DNA from: Tetradesmus obliquus
Lineage: Eukaryota > Chlorophyta > Chlorophyceae > Sphaeropleales > Scenedesmaceae
Assembly (NCBI GenBank): GCA_030272155.1
Contig: CP126203.1
Coordinates: 4,092,001 to 4,156,000 of the forward strand
DNA: 64,000 bases
Reading direction: 5' to 3'
Positions within the stretch are counted from its first letter, which is position 1, and every line of letters starts with the position of its first letter. Below the pieces are notes generated by a model. It saw only the letters and a list, made by a program, of their open reading frames with translations, had not been told where the DNA came from and ran no database searches. A program made the position numbers and the translations under genes. Positions 36,028-48,281 of the stretch are shown piece by piece.

Positions 36028-37137
36028 GTATTGCAGTTGCATAAGATATGTACCGGTTGTCAGTTGAAACCCCGACGCAAGGGCACTGTTTCAGGTTGGC
36101 ACTGTTGGTGTAATCAGCAAGCTGTCATGTGGTGGTGCCGCAGTAGGCACTACACATGGCATGTACGCACTTAGTGTGTGCTTGCATACATAACGTGTGG
36201 CAGCTGTCTTGGTGTGTGTCTGCAAACTTTGCATGTCTACAGCAGACTAACAATAGTTATAGTGATTTATAAACGCATGCTGGGAATATTATGTGCATAG
36301 GCGTGGCAGCAGCTACGTAATTTGGCCAGCTTGTGGGCTGTATGTACACGGCGGCTGGCGGAGTCAGTAAGACTGCATGCATGGCATGAAGCACCCATAT
36401 AACGCATGATCAGGCATAAAGCATGTTGCATGGATAACGGAGTTCAGTTGATGCCGCAGCAGTCAGATTGTTGTGTGGCGCAACCCGCAGCCTGACTAGG
36501 TGGGAAGCTGCCAGTACCAATAGGAAGTTACTGGCAGGTGTTGGCACCAGTAAGGAAGCTACTATCAGCAGCTGTTGGAAGCTGCCAACACTTGTGTGAA
36601 GTTGGTATCACCCGGAAAGGAAGCTGTCGGCAGCCTGAGGAATGTCATGCAAGCTGGCCCACAACCAGGGTAAAGAAGGTCACGTGGAAGGAGTTGTCAG
36701 ACGAGACACACAGAGAGAGACCTAAGGATCGGAATGCTGCCAGCATATCCAGCAACCCGCATTCGTGTATCTTGACCTCACGACTTGACATTGAGTTTAC
36801 CTGCCCGATTTCCCTGAGCCTTGAGACCTGCTTTTCAGCACCACCGAGTGCCTTCAGTAAACTGCAGCAGTGCACAGAGTGCACCTAGCCTACCAGCAGA
36901 CGGGTGCTAAGAATTACAGCACAGCCCAACTCAGCAGCTCGTGTAACCAGCTGCTAGCAACCATCAGCGGCAGCAGCAGCAGCAGCAGCAGCAGCCACCA
37001 GAGGTGAGCATCAGCCTGCCCTACTTCTTTCTATGTGAGTACGCATTATGTTGCATGTGCTTGTAATGTATGACCTGCATGCACGTTATAACCCTTTTAT
37101 ACCTGTTGTGAGCTGGCTTGAACTCCTGTCAGAACCC
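36028..37137. other. Intergenic interval
   Basis: No gene was seen. A (CAG)n run lies at about 36970-36993. From about 37105 the sequence matches the promoter-proximal region of copy A (28471-28500) and is then broken by the hAT element. Confidence 0.5.
36109..36113 (+). terminator. TGTAA polyadenylation signal
   Basis: TGTAA 82 nt after the stop of the DUF4360-like gene, consistent with green-algal 3' ends. Confidence 0.4.
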
Positions 37138-37145
37138 TAGCTATC

Positions 37146-38847
37146 CAGGGGTGTGCCATTTCACGGTTTCAAGCCCTGGTGTAAGAAATTTCACTGAAAT
37201 ATGAAATTTAATGAAATTTGAAACGGAAAAGTGAAACGACTGAAACATGTCTGAGCAGCAGCAGCAGCAGCAGGCGGGAGGGCAAGTTCAAAATGCTGGC
37301 CCTGCCCGCCTCGGTTTGGCGCGTTCCCGGCATGCGCTGGACGCCGAAGATCCATCGATTAGCAAGAAACCAAGGGGTGCAACGCCCAGCTTTGCGCACA
37401 ACGAGATCAGCACTGTGAACGGCCAGAAGAGGTGCAACCACGGCAACATGTCTGTACCTGGCAACATTACACGCGTTAAGACCCACCTGTTGACGTGCCA
37501 GAAGTTCTTGACAAGTGAAGCCGCTCAGAAGGTAGCAGAGTCTAACCAGGAGGTGGCAGCTAAACTGAAGGCACTCAAGTGAGCAGCAGCAGCAGCAGCA
37601 GCAGCAGCACTACTTGCAGCAGCAGTCATGGTGTGACTTGCATACTAATCCCTTGTACGCTTTTGCATGGAGAAGCGCGGCGGGCAGACAACGCTCACCG
37701 CATCTGCTTTTCCAGTCAAGGTGTACCCTAAATACAGCGCAGCTGACATTGAGGAGCACAACGAGGCCATCGCCATCTTCCTGTACGGCTGCAACCAGCC
37801 CCTTAGCCTTGTGGAGCACCCTGACTTCCAGCAGATGGTGTTCACGCTTGCTCCGCACATGAAGGGCAAGCTGATTGGCCGCAAGGCGCTGGCCACCACC
37901 ATGCTGGACAAGGTTTACGGAAAGACACAGTCCAAAGTGGAGGGGTTTCTGCAGGAGCAGGTGCGGTTGTCAGCCACTTGTTAAGCACATGTTATGTCGT
38001 TTTTATTGCACAGCGCTACCAACAGGTATGCAGTCATACTGTCTCCATGCTTAGCCATTTGTTGGGCATCAACCTGTGTTATGGCTGTCGCAACGGCTGA
38101 CTTGGCTGCTGCCAATTTCTGTTTGCAGAAGTATGTCGCCACCAGCACAGACGCCTGGTCCAGCTCTCACAACGCTGGTGCGCATGTGCTGAACTACTTC
38201 AACCGCAAGGCGCTCATACGTGACGGAGCAGTGCGTGATGCAGAGGACTTTGCAGCGTACGTGAAGTGGCTGGACAGCTTGAACGACGAGGAGGAGCAGG
38301 AGAAGCAGCAGCAGCAGCAGCAGCAGCAGGAGCAGCAGTAGGAGCAGGAGCAGCTGTATTTCAGCAGGTCATGTGGGCGAATGCCACCTGCAGCAGCAAT
38401 GGCTGCATTGTGCATCTTGATGCTTGTGTGGGTTTGTGATTGCCTGTATTTCTTTGTGTTATTTTTGATTTTAGTATTATAATCACTAGTGTTATTGCAG
38501 CTGCAGATTTGAAGAAAGGTTCTGACTTCTTAAGGGACCCATCCTGGGCACTGCATGCTGCAGGCTGCTGGCTACAGCCTTCACCCACTGGCAGTGGATA
38601 AGCTGAGCGTGGCAGAGTGTGTGCTGGGCTCCTACTGGTGTTTAGCCCTATTGTAATGTTGCTATATGAAAGTATATACACTTTTAGATGCTTGAGACGT
38701 GAGCTGCTGCTGTCCTGCGTCTCAAAGCGGACGTTTTGCAATGATTTCACTCCGTGCAGTGGGGCGTATCGACGAGTGAAATTTGAAACGAAATTTGAAA
38801 TGAAATGAAAGGAATAGAAACGTGAAATATGAAACGGCACACCCCTG
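37146..38847. mobile_element. hAT transposon, 1702 bp, non-autonomous
   Basis: The ends are CAGGGGTGTGCC and GGCACACCCCTG, a typical hAT terminus. An exact 8-bp target-site duplication TAGCTATC lies at 37138-37145 and 38848-38855, also typical of hAT. Subterminal GAAATTTGAAACG-like repeats are inverted between the two ends. It carries a fragmentary hAT transposase. It lies about 170 bp upstream of the copy B start codon, inside a segment that is continuous upstream of copy A. Confidence 0.93.
37247..38340 (+). pseudogene. hAT transposase N-terminal fragment
   Basis: First exon candidate, frame 37247-37582: a Gln-rich start, then a degenerate BED zinc finger (RCNH instead of CxxC, then RVKTHLLTC). 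The second frame (to 37984) has AIFLYGCNQPLSLVEHPDFQ and KALATTMLDKVYG, the usual start of the hAT core. A third stretch (from about 38130) has TDAWSSSHNAGAHVLNYFNR and ends in a Glu/Gln repeat and TAG at 38341. The catalytic region and the C-terminal dimerisation domain are missing. GTGAGC and GTGCGG donors suggest three exons. Confidence 0.75.
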
Positions 38848-39020
38848 TAGCTATCAAAGCATCAGCTGTCACTGACCAGTGCTCGAGCTCATGACTTGCA
38901 TGCTGCACCCACGGACGCTTGCTTTTTTCAAATCATTCCACTGATTGCAGCTTGCGTCACGTTCAATTGCAGGAAGTCCGTGCAGCAACAAAAAGCTCTC
39001 GGCCCGTATTGACATCCAGC

Positions 39021-40690
39021 ATGGCGTCCTTCCAACTGAAACACGGGCTCTATGTAGCATTCACTGCCCTGATCTTCTTTTTTCAAACTCACGGAACCGC
39101 AGCCACTGCAAGAAAGCAGCTGGACGTTGCAACAGCAGCAGTAGGGGAGGACCCTAAGCCTATCTGGCACAGGCAGTTCAGCATCAACTTCAACGGTGCG
39201 TGTCTCTCCGGGCACGTTGCCATCGCAACCACTGAGGGTTATGAGCGTGCAGGGCAGATGCGTGTCATGCTGCGGTGGTGCTGTCTTTGCGCGCCGCACT
39301 CTTGCTTGTCTGCTCTCCACTGGCAGCAAGTGCAGCAGTGCGCTTGCACCCCTGCTGCAGCTGTGTACTTGTACCGCTGCCCCTGCTGGTTTCATCGCCG
39401 CGTTGTTGCCATATCCTGTCCATCATTCTCAAGGGAGAGGGGCTGTGCTCCAATGTATTTGCTTTGCTGTTGCAGAGACCACGAAGCTGCTGTGGTGGCG
39501 CTGGTTCATTGAGAGCGGCATGCTGTACCTGCTCAGAATCTGCCTAATCAACCCGAAACCAGAGATGTTGTTATGTATGCAACTGCACTGCTGCTGCAGA
39601 GACCACTAAGCTGCTGTGGTGGCGTTGGTCTACTGAGGGCAGCGTGCTGTATGACGCCCTGCAGCAGGTTGAAGTGGTGCACAGGGCAAACGGCAAAGGC
39701 GACAGGTGCGTGTTGTACATGCTAGCTTGGTGCAGTTTGTGTGCATGCAGCGTGCCTCAGCACATGCAGCAGGTGGAGGTGGTGCACAGGGCGAACGGCA
39801 AAGGAGACAGGTGCGTGTGTGCTGCCGCACGCATGTGCTGCTTCCAGGCGCCTGCTGCTCTGCGCACGCCGCAATTCGGATAGTCACGGCCAAGCACACT
39901 ATGCCCAAAGATTAATTAAATACTTGCTTGCTTTTGTGTTCCGTTCTGCACGCAGGTACTGCCTGTCCATCCACCCGAGCAGCGACACGCCCTGCACGCA
40001 TCTAGTTGTGTCAGGGCAGCGCTACCTGATCTTCCCTGAGCTTGGGGAGTGCTGCAAGTGCTGCAGCAGCGCCGGCGGCTGCGGCATACTGGACCCTGAC
40101 TGGCTGGATGCAGCAGAGTATACCGGGCAGGTAAGCATTGTGCATCGCTCCCTATAGTGCAGCAACATCTGCAGAAGCTTTTGGTAGTTTTTGATGGACT
40201 GCTAGTTTGTATGCGCTGGTGCTTTTGCTTTTGCTGCTGCAGCGCAAACGGCAGACGGTGTTAAGCCCTGCAACACCACATTATGTGTGGTTGAAGTCAA
40301 CAGCATGTATTTGATAGTTATGTGCTGCGCTGCCGCCTGCAGACCACCATGCAGGGCCGCACTGCAGACAGCTGGACCATCCGCGGCCTGCAGCCCAACA
40401 ACTACTACGCAACAGCAGACGTGCCAGTTGGCATTCCCTTGGAGCTCGACCAGCTGCCAAATGACTATATAACATTCCACCCAGATACACTTAAGCTCGG
40501 CCCAGTTAGTCCCAAAGATGTGATCGTGCCAGAGGGGTGCGCAGAGAAGTGCCCGCTGACGAGCGTGTGTACGATCCTGCAGGCGAAAGCGAGCTTGCAG
40601 GCGGCGCTCGGGTGGCGGGGGCAGGGGCGTGGAGCCAAGCCCAGCAGCAGCAGGGCAGAGCTCAGCGGAGGTGCAGCCGCAGTGGTGTGA
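39021..40690 (+). CDS. Secreted Cys-rich protein, copy B (ependymin/LolA-like layout)
   Basis: Four exons, 39021-39195, 39600-39705, 39956-40130 and 40343-40690, join to 804 nt (267 residues, TGA at 40688). The signal peptide is MASFQLKHGLYVAFTALIFF with likely cleavage after THG. The mature domain contains DPKPIWHRQFSINFN, LLWWRWSTEGSVLYDALQQV, YCLSIHPSSDTPCTHLVVSG, QRYLIFPELGECCKCCSSAG, GCGILDPDWLDAAEYTGQ, GLQPNNYYATADVPVGIPLE, QLPNDYITFHPDTL and CAEKCPLTSVC. Ten or more Cys in clustered pairs point to an oxidised extracellular or lumenal protein. The WxxEGSxxYDA, RYLIFP and CCKCC order resembles a LolA/ependymin-like lipid-binding fold; this is inference. Partial exon copies lie in the introns at 39474-39530 and 39768-39811. 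Confidence 0.85.
39474..39811 (+). repeat. Partial copies flanking copy B exon 2
   Basis: 39475-39530 repeats the exon start (ETTKLLWWRW, with a GCAG acceptor). 39768-39811 repeats the exon end (QQVEVVHRANGKGD, with a GTGCGT donor). The complete exon is 39600-39705, so the exon is flanked on each side by a copy of its nearer half. Confidence 0.9.
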
Positions 40691-41329
40691 TGCAGCAGCG
40701 TGCAGAGCCGCTTTGTGTGACTGCAGGGTCAGCTGAATCGTCGCACTTGCACAGCTACCCTGTTGAAGGTGTTGCTTCACCAGGAGGTTGTTGTTTTGTG
40801 CCGCAAGCTGATTGGCACAACGGCGTATGTGCGGCTCTTGACTGTTGTCCAGGGTGTGACTGTATGGCCTTGTTGAGCGACAGTTTTCTCTCTCGCGCGC
40901 TACGGCACAGTCAGACACTGTTGCAAGCACGCTGCCATGACAGGAAGAAGCTGTTACTACCGTTACCGTTACCGCCTGTTACCGGCCGCCGGGCGGCGTA
41001 TGCGTTACCGTTACCGCCCGTTACCGGCTGCCGCGGTGCCACACGTGCAGTGCACTACATCAGCTGGTGGCCAGCAGCCGTTGAGTCTGTTGACAGCTGG
41101 CCAAATCCTCAGGACACTGGGTGCTTGTCGATTGATTTGCCCAAGGAGTGTGCCAGTGGCTTGCAAAGGGGCTGTATTCCCGTTGCGTTTAACATGCAAA
41201 TCGTGACCTTGTATCAGCAGCCGTAATCTGCAGCTTGTGGCTGCGTCGTCCATTCCTTGTTCCCGTGTTATATTGCTTCACTGTAGCGCCCAACGCTACA
41301 GCGATCTGATAGGGCACAGTCTAGACATG
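40691..41329. other. 3' flank of copy B
   Basis: No gene was seen. A short direct repeat of CCGTTACCGTTACCGCC occurs within 40951-41030. Confidence 0.5.
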
Positions 41330-42800
41330 TGAAGTTGAGCTGCAACCGCATGCCACGTGTATGTTGTGTGTGCAATGCGCACGCAAGGGAGTTGTGGGTG
41401 CAGAAGCGCGTGTGCGTGCTTGTGTTGTGCTTGCAAACACGTGCGCGCAAGTGTCATGACTCAGTCATGACGTTGATTATCCACGCGCGCGCGGAAGCTG
41501 TGTTGTGCGCGGGACGTGTGCGTGCTTGTCTTCTATGCAAATGTATGTGCGCATGTGTGTTGATCTGGCCAATGCGCGCGCGCAAGTGCTGCGCTGTGGT
41601 CGCAAACGCGCACCCGAGTATGTGTGATGCTTGCGTATTCATGCGCATGCTTGTTGAGGTTGTGAACGCGAGTGATGTGCTGTGCCCAAAACCCTGTGCG
41701 TGTATGTGTGTTGTGCGCGCAGTGTGCACGCGACACATGTTGGCTTGCAAATGTGCATGCCTGTGTTTTGTTTGTTGAAGTATGCATGCGACTGTTGTGC
41801 TTGCTGATGCGTGCGCGCGCACATAAGTGTCTCATGTGTTTGTGCGCGCGCAATGCGCGCAAGAGGGGTGTGCTTGCATACACGCGCGTGTGAGTGTTTG
41901 TGTTGTGTTTGCGGACGCGTGCGCGCACCGTGTTGTGTCTGCAGACGCGCCTTTGCCGCGGCGGTGTCGATGCGCGCGCCTGTTGTGCTTGGAAATGTGA
42001 GAGCATGCAAGTTATGTGCTTGCAGATGCGAGCATGCACATGGGTTGTGCGGAATGCGCGCACAAGATGCGTGCTTGCAACAGAGCATGTGCATCCATGT
42101 GGTGTGCTTGCAGATTTTTGTTTTTTTGGTTAGCAGGTCTCTTGTGGGTTAGTACCACTGAAAACTAGGGTTAGTAGGTGGGCCATTATGCTGGTGGAGA
42201 AACGTGTGCGCGCAAGTGTTGTGCTAAGCACAAGCCTTGCCAACGCGCGACAAGCCTTGCCGTTGCGGGCATGCAAGTTGTGTTACATTTGAGGGACGTA
42301 CGCGCGTTCTTGTTGTGTTCGTTTGCAAACACACGCGCGCACGTGTGTGGTGTGCGTGCAATGCGTGCAACACATGTGTGTGCCTGTGTTGTGCGTGTTT
42401 GCGCGCGCATCCGGGTTTTGTGCTTGCCAATGCAAGCGTGCGTGCTTACGTTGTTTTTGCGCGCGTTTTGACGCGCGGGCGCGCTGCGTTGTCTTCACAG
42501 GCGGTGTCAGTGCGCGCGTGTGTTGCGCTGGTGAAGGTGAGAGCATGCAAGTATTGTGCTTGCAAATGCGAGCACGCACATGTGTTGTGCGCGCAATGTG
42601 CTCTTGAGATGCTTGCAGCAACGCACGTGCATCCATGCAATGTGCTTGGAAGCGCGTGCGCGCGTGTGTGCCAAGCACAAGCCTTGCCAACACACGACAA
42701 GCCTTGCCAACGTACGCATGCAACGTGGGTTGTGCTTGTTGACGTATGCACACTCTTGCTTTGTTGGTTTGCAAACACGCGCACACTAAAATTGTGTGCA
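41330..42800. repeat. CGCG-rich degenerate tandem repeat, ~1.5 kb
   Basis: Built from short units such as TTGTGCTTGCAAACACGCGC and GTGCGCGCAAGTG, nested in longer periods. About 41952-42110 recurs at 42490-42640, and ACAAGCCTTGCCAAC at about 42230 recurs near 42680. Alternating purine-pyrimidine (GTGCGCGC) runs favour Z-DNA. Long Cys/Arg-rich frames on both strands are artefacts of TGTGC/GCGC content. Confidence 0.8.
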
Positions 42801-44960
42801 CAATCACGTGATTGAGCCTGCTAGGTACAGCTAGCGCCGGCCAGCTTGTGCCAGGCAGTTGCAAGCTGCTAGGTACATGAACCAGGGATAGCCATGTCCA
42901 CTGCATGCTAGCCACGTGCAGTGCACCTGTTTGAGTGTCTGTTTAGATACGCATCAAGCTCGTGTAAATAGCAAGTGCGGACAAGTGGGCATGTGTTTAC
43001 TTTGGAGAAACGTGGACATTGTGTAGTGTATGCCTGGTCTGCGCCGCGAGCTCATTAGCAAATGTTATAACTTGCATGCAGGTCAATCATTGCAAGTATA
43101 ATGCAGCACAATGAGTACTCACATTACCTGGAGTGGTCGTGCAAGCCAGTGATTACTCATGATTTGAAACCAACACAATACCATTCAGCACATGTTACAT
43201 AGGCTATCATGTATGGTGTCATGTATTCCCAGCAATGCACAGGATGCTCGCAACCTCACTGAGGGTGCAACACTACAAGGATCAAAACAGTCATGTTGTT
43301 ATGCATATAGGGTAACTGCCAGGTTGAACAGACAGTAGCACTCGAGCCGACATGGCCTGTACTTGTGCATGTATGCTGTACAATACCAATATATACCGAT
43401 AGGTGATCACACGTGCACAAGGCAATGGTAACGTCCGCAATCACTACTTGATGACTGCTGCCGTGCTGCTAGCATGGTGCAATACAGTGTGCGTTGGCGC
43501 TAGGTGCCAAGCAACGCATTGACCACATATGCTGTCAGTCTGCTGCTGCGTTTTATGGTTTTGTGCACCCCCTCCACAACAACCACGCTATGTTTTGCGG
43601 GCAGCAGCCGTTGGTATGGATGCAGGAAATAGACCTCTGACCGTGGTGAAGGAGCGTTGATCAGCACTCATGCAAGAGCACAGGTCTGCGCTTTATTATG
43701 CTTCGTTTTATGTAAGATAAACTTCTCTGCGGCGCAACATGCCTGTATGGCTGACTCCTCCTGAAATCAGCTGCTGCAGAACATCTCTCAGGGATGTTGA
43801 TTGTTGTGTGTTGTCTGCAGTGCAGACAACAACAACATACAAGCCCACAGTGCAGATGCGCCCTGACGCACACATGTACAGCAGCTGACGCCTGCAAGGA
43901 GTGTCCAGATGCAGACATGCGCATCAAACCCATAAATAACACCCTTTGTGCTTTTTATCTGTGCAAAACTCTTCACCTCCAAGCTTCTTTGGCACCAGTA
44001 CGGTTGGTGCTCAGCAGCAATCAGAGCATGCCCAAAACAAACCACCACATGTATGCTGTGAACTTGCCCCTCTCATATTGTGATTAAACGTGTTGTTGTT
44101 GCCCCGGTCATCATGGCATGATGGCGGCAACCAGAACATTGTGAACCAGCTTGCACGCACACAGGCTTGGGGTGTGCTGGTGCTGAAGCGCACTCAGCCC
44201 ACGCCCAAGCTACATTGTAGCCCATATGCCGTAGAACGAACCTTTGTGCCAAATCAAACGTGGCTTTCTTCCTACTCGAACTTGCTTGCTTTGCCATGCA
44301 CCACCAACAACAAATGCATGCGCACTTGCATTTACGAAAGACAGCATTACTCACAGAAAGTTGGCCGGTGTCCCCATTGTAAGCAGCACATGTGCTGTAC
44401 AGTGCTGCCGCTGCTGCTGCATGCCAGCAAGGTATGCTGTCACAGGTAAAGCCTTGTCAACCTTCGCTTGCAACACACCGCACATACCACAAGCGATGAG
44501 GGGTCCACTTAGCTGTTGTGTATGATGAAGGCAGCTGAGGCCCCTGCATGTGGATAGCTGCCTCTTTTTCTTTGGCACATATTCCTTTGCTCTGCATCAG
44601 TTCCGAGGAGGCTGCTGCCATTGCTCACACATCAACGCATTTATATCAAAGAGGGGACCGCATTATTTTTCCAAACTGCACATTGCAAAGGCATCAACTA
44701 CCTTCAGGCACATACTCCCGCGGGGCGCTGCTTTGTGCCAGCGCAACAAATAGATTCAGCAGAATGCTGAATGCCTTGCCCACTATAGCTGCCATGTAGC
44801 TGTCAGCAACTCCGCCTCGGCATGCTGCTTAGCCGATGACGCCGATGAGGGCCCTCAGCGGCCCCATTTCAGCAGGCTCCTCAGCCGGTGACGCCGATGA
44901 GGGCCCTCAGCGGCCCCAGTTCAGCAGGCTCCTCAGCCGGTGACGCCAAAGAACTGGTCG
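42801..44960. other. Paralogous 3' flank, copy 1
   Basis: No gene was seen. About 42950-44900 is a diverged copy of about 46730-48250: GCGGACAAGTGG against TGGACAAGTGG, GATTTGAAACCAACACA against CGTTGAAACCAACACA, TGTCCAGATG with ATAAGCGCATCAA-like text, and the GCTGCTGCTGCATGCCA segment. It represents the downstream region of the terminal-exon duplication. Confidence 0.55.
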
Positions 44961-46175
44961 TCAGCGCCCCCAGTTCAGCAGGCTCCTCAGCCGGTGACGT
45001 CGGACTGACGGCACAACATTCGGCGTAGTGTACTCTGCCACACACGTCACAGCGACCCCTGGATTGAGAGTCACGGTCGGTCCAGACTGGAGAGGAATCG
45101 GCGAGTCTGCAGACACGCTCGGGCTGTAACATTTCCAATCGGCGTTCATCGTGATGCCACCAGAAGACATTGGAGCGGCTGCCAAGCGGTAGTCGCCCGC
45201 AGGAACCGTCCCGTCTGCTCCGCACACGTTAGCTGCATCTGGAACCGAAACTGTGGCAGTGCCGCCGCCGCTGCCGCTGTCAATGACTCCGGACGGCGAC
45301 TTGCTGCACTGATATGTGGAGCCTCCTGATGCCAGCGTAGCAGTCAAGCCAGGGCCGGAAGTCATGTAACCGTTGTACAATGTGCTCAGCAGCGCCAGGG
45401 AAGCGGTTGGGGTAGGGCTGCAGTGCATGAACATACAACACAGACGCATGTGCATAACTCTGAAGTCAAGCACGTCAGAAGCAGCATCCGTAGCCCTGAT
45501 GCAAGTTGCACAAGTGTAAGCTTCAACTCTGCTGAAGCCCGCGGTCAGTACTTGCTGCAGGTTCTCCAGCTATAGCTAAATAACGAGCACGACCAGACTT
45601 TGCGGGGCACTGCGTCAGGAGCCGCGGCTCACAAGGGTGAATGTTGGGTGCAGCAGTTCAAATGGTTTGCGACTGCTCAAATTTCTTATTCTTACCTTGG
45701 TGAAGGTGATGGCAATGGGCTGGCTGATGCATCAGCTGATGGGCTGGGTGATGGGCTGAGCAACACATCAGGTGACGGGCTGGGTGACAGGCTGGGTGGC
45801 AGGTTGTACACAGCCACACACGTCACAGAGTCCCCTGGCGCCAATGTCACGCTGCCAGGGTTTGGATCTGCGGACACGATTTTGGTGGCTTCACCGTTCA
45901 GCACCTTGTAACAGTCCCACAATGCGTTCACACCTGGGGCGGGTGACACGGCCACCAAGTCGTAAACACCTGGATTGACAGTGTACGTTCCTGGAGCAAC
46001 CCCGCACCCGTTTGCAGGGCCTGGGTTGGTGAGAGTCACGTTGCCGCCCAGGACGCCGGATTGTGACTTGACGCAAGTCGAGAGGCCTGCAGCAGTCAAT
46101 CCTGGACCAGAGCCTCCAGGGAAGCCCGTGGATGAGTCGCTCAGAAGAGCCAAGGCTGCCACAGTCGAGGTAGTG
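44961..46175 (-). CDS. Two additional 3' exons with SpaA/prealbumin-like domains
   Basis: Exon 46175-45696 (480 nt) ends in an SPSPSP stretch and the donor AAG/GTAAGA. It joins in frame to exon 45417-44961 (457 nt), which ends with LRSLLNWGR and a stop. Each encodes a ~120-residue beta-rich domain: LALLS, GPGLTA, a Cys near SGV, a Cys before GxYxL, W-x-CY, then VTLNPG and VTCVAxY. That order resembles bacterial SpaA/prealbumin-like domains. The first exon starts with the same split codon (C after AG) as the terminal exon of the large gene at 48786, so exon 50496-50351 could splice to either. The final exon is 3'-paralogous to 48786-48282. No independent 5' end or signal peptide was found in 46176-48281. 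It is either an alternative 3' end or a truncated duplicate. Confidence 0.65.
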
Positions 46176-48281
46176 CTGCATTACAGCGAACCAAACAGCA
46201 GGACACAGCAGACGACTTGTGGTGGGCACCAAGCAGTGAACATGGAACTGCAGCCTGCTGGGTGTCGTAACCAACAGCACCGTGGGTACCTGCAGACTCT
46301 GCACGTGATGTAAGATGCAACGCTTGCAGCCATGGCAGGCCCACATGCACCACCCAACTTGGCTACTTATGATGATGATGTGGGTCGAACTACTGACATC
46401 TAAGTGAAGCAACATCGAGTTACCGGAGTTGCAGCAAGCGGACATGAGTCTTTGAGTGCCGCTGCAACTGCAATAGCTCAGCAGTGCTGCCCGCTGGTTG
46501 CGTGGGGAATATGTTGCATGCAGCTGCACAACACAGCCGGTTGTATGTCCGGCAGGCTGTAGCCTGCTAAGGAAAACATATTGATAAGCATGACCTTCCA
46601 TTGTGTAATGACTGCCTCAGGCACGAGTCGTGTGTTGCAGTGGTTGAGTGGCACCTGGGCTTTGCAAGCAGACCGTTTTCGGGTCCTTTTGTGTTTAGAA
46701 TAAATAGATATGCTGCAAGACTCACACAAGCTGGCAAGTGTGGACAAGTGGACACGTGTGGACATTGTGTGCATGCTGCAGGTACACTGCGAGCTCGCTC
46801 AAGCCATTGTAAACCATCACGTTGAAACCAACACAGCAGTCATCCTGTCATGTTACAAAAGTCAATCTGTGATCCCACCAGTGCACCGACCATGCGGCAA
46901 CCCTCACGACATGTGCAAAGACACGAGGCAGTAGCCGTCACACTCACATGGTGCACTTATGTGTATATGCCAGATAAAATACATAAACAACGATCAGGTG
47001 ATGACAAGTTCACCGGGCATGCACCGTTCCACATTGATCTACTAATTTTGTATGTAGGCAGCAGCGCCTGCGTTTAGATGCAGATATTGCTACCTCCACC
47101 CGCAACTGATGAGTGCGGATTCGCACTCCTACATGCGCGAAGGTCTGCCACGTTATTGTGCTTTGGTTTAGTCACCTGACATCCATGCAGTGCAACAACC
47201 GTGATGAATGAGTGCTTCATGGAGGTCAGCTGCTGCTAAACAAGGCTGCAGCCAACACAGTGGCTCACATTGCTGGGGCACCCTGATGCACTTGTGCAAG
47301 CGCAGTCAACGCCTACGAGGGTTGTCCAGATGTGAATAAGCGCATCAACGACACAAACCAACACCATCCTTTATGCTTATCTTACGTGCAGAACCCAACC
47401 ACAGCAGGCCTCACCCAATGTTTGGCGCGCGCCGCGCTTACTTTCGCAATCCAAGCTGCTGCTGCTGCTGCAGCTGCTGCTGCATGCCAACCAGGTACGG
47501 TGCCGTAATCAAGGCATTGCTTGCATCAGGCCACGCCCCCCAAACCTACTAGGCCTTCAATCAGCTGTGATTATGTTGCAGACAGCGATTGCCCCTGCAG
47601 GTAAAACACCTGCAAGTTTCAACTTGGATACCACAGTACTTTGTTTGGCCTCTATTTTGAGCAAGCTGCTGTTGCTGCCCACACATCAATTTTTTGCAGA
47701 GCAAGAGGCCATCACAGTATTGTCTCCAAGCTGCACATCTCTACAACACCACAAACCCATCATGATCGCCCAAAACCTCAGCAGCCCTGGTCAGGGGCTG
47801 ACCCCAGCTTTGTGCTGCCTTATGCCAGCACACCACTGAGGTGCTGAATGCCTCCTGTAGCTGGCATGTGTCACCAAATGCATACCTCTCTATTGAACCG
47901 CTTTCCTTTACCAATAATCGCCCAAAACATCAGCAGCAGGTGCAGCCTTCTCGCTGATTCAGCAGCTGAGGCCCGGATCAGACTTCAGACGTGGAAACGG
48001 AGCTGCCAAAAGCACCTGTCCTTTGCAAGCTTTGCTTAACAGCACCTGTCCCCGTAGCCTCAAGCGCCGCCTCATCAACCTTGACAAACCGCCTATTAGA
48101 ACGTCGCTCTTGCAGCAACTGTACACTGCAGCATGACGCAACAGCCGTGCTGTGCTTCAGCTGCTAGCAACAGCTGTCAGTGACCCCAGTTCAGCAAGCT
48201 CCTCAGACGGTGGCGCCAAAAGGGGTCGTTAGCAGCTCCGATTTTGCAGGCAGCTAAGCCTGGTGACGTCAGCGAGGGCCC
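46176..48281. other. 3' flank of the modular gene, copy 2
   Basis: No coding exon was recognised. About 46730-48250 is paralogous to 42950-44900. Multiple TTACA (minus-strand TGTAA) pentamers occur, for example near 46852. Confidence 0.5.

Noticed and set aside
41454..42915. Cys-rich and Arg/Thr-rich long frames on both strands
   Set aside because: They follow from the TGTGC/GCGC repeat composition; all six frames look alike.
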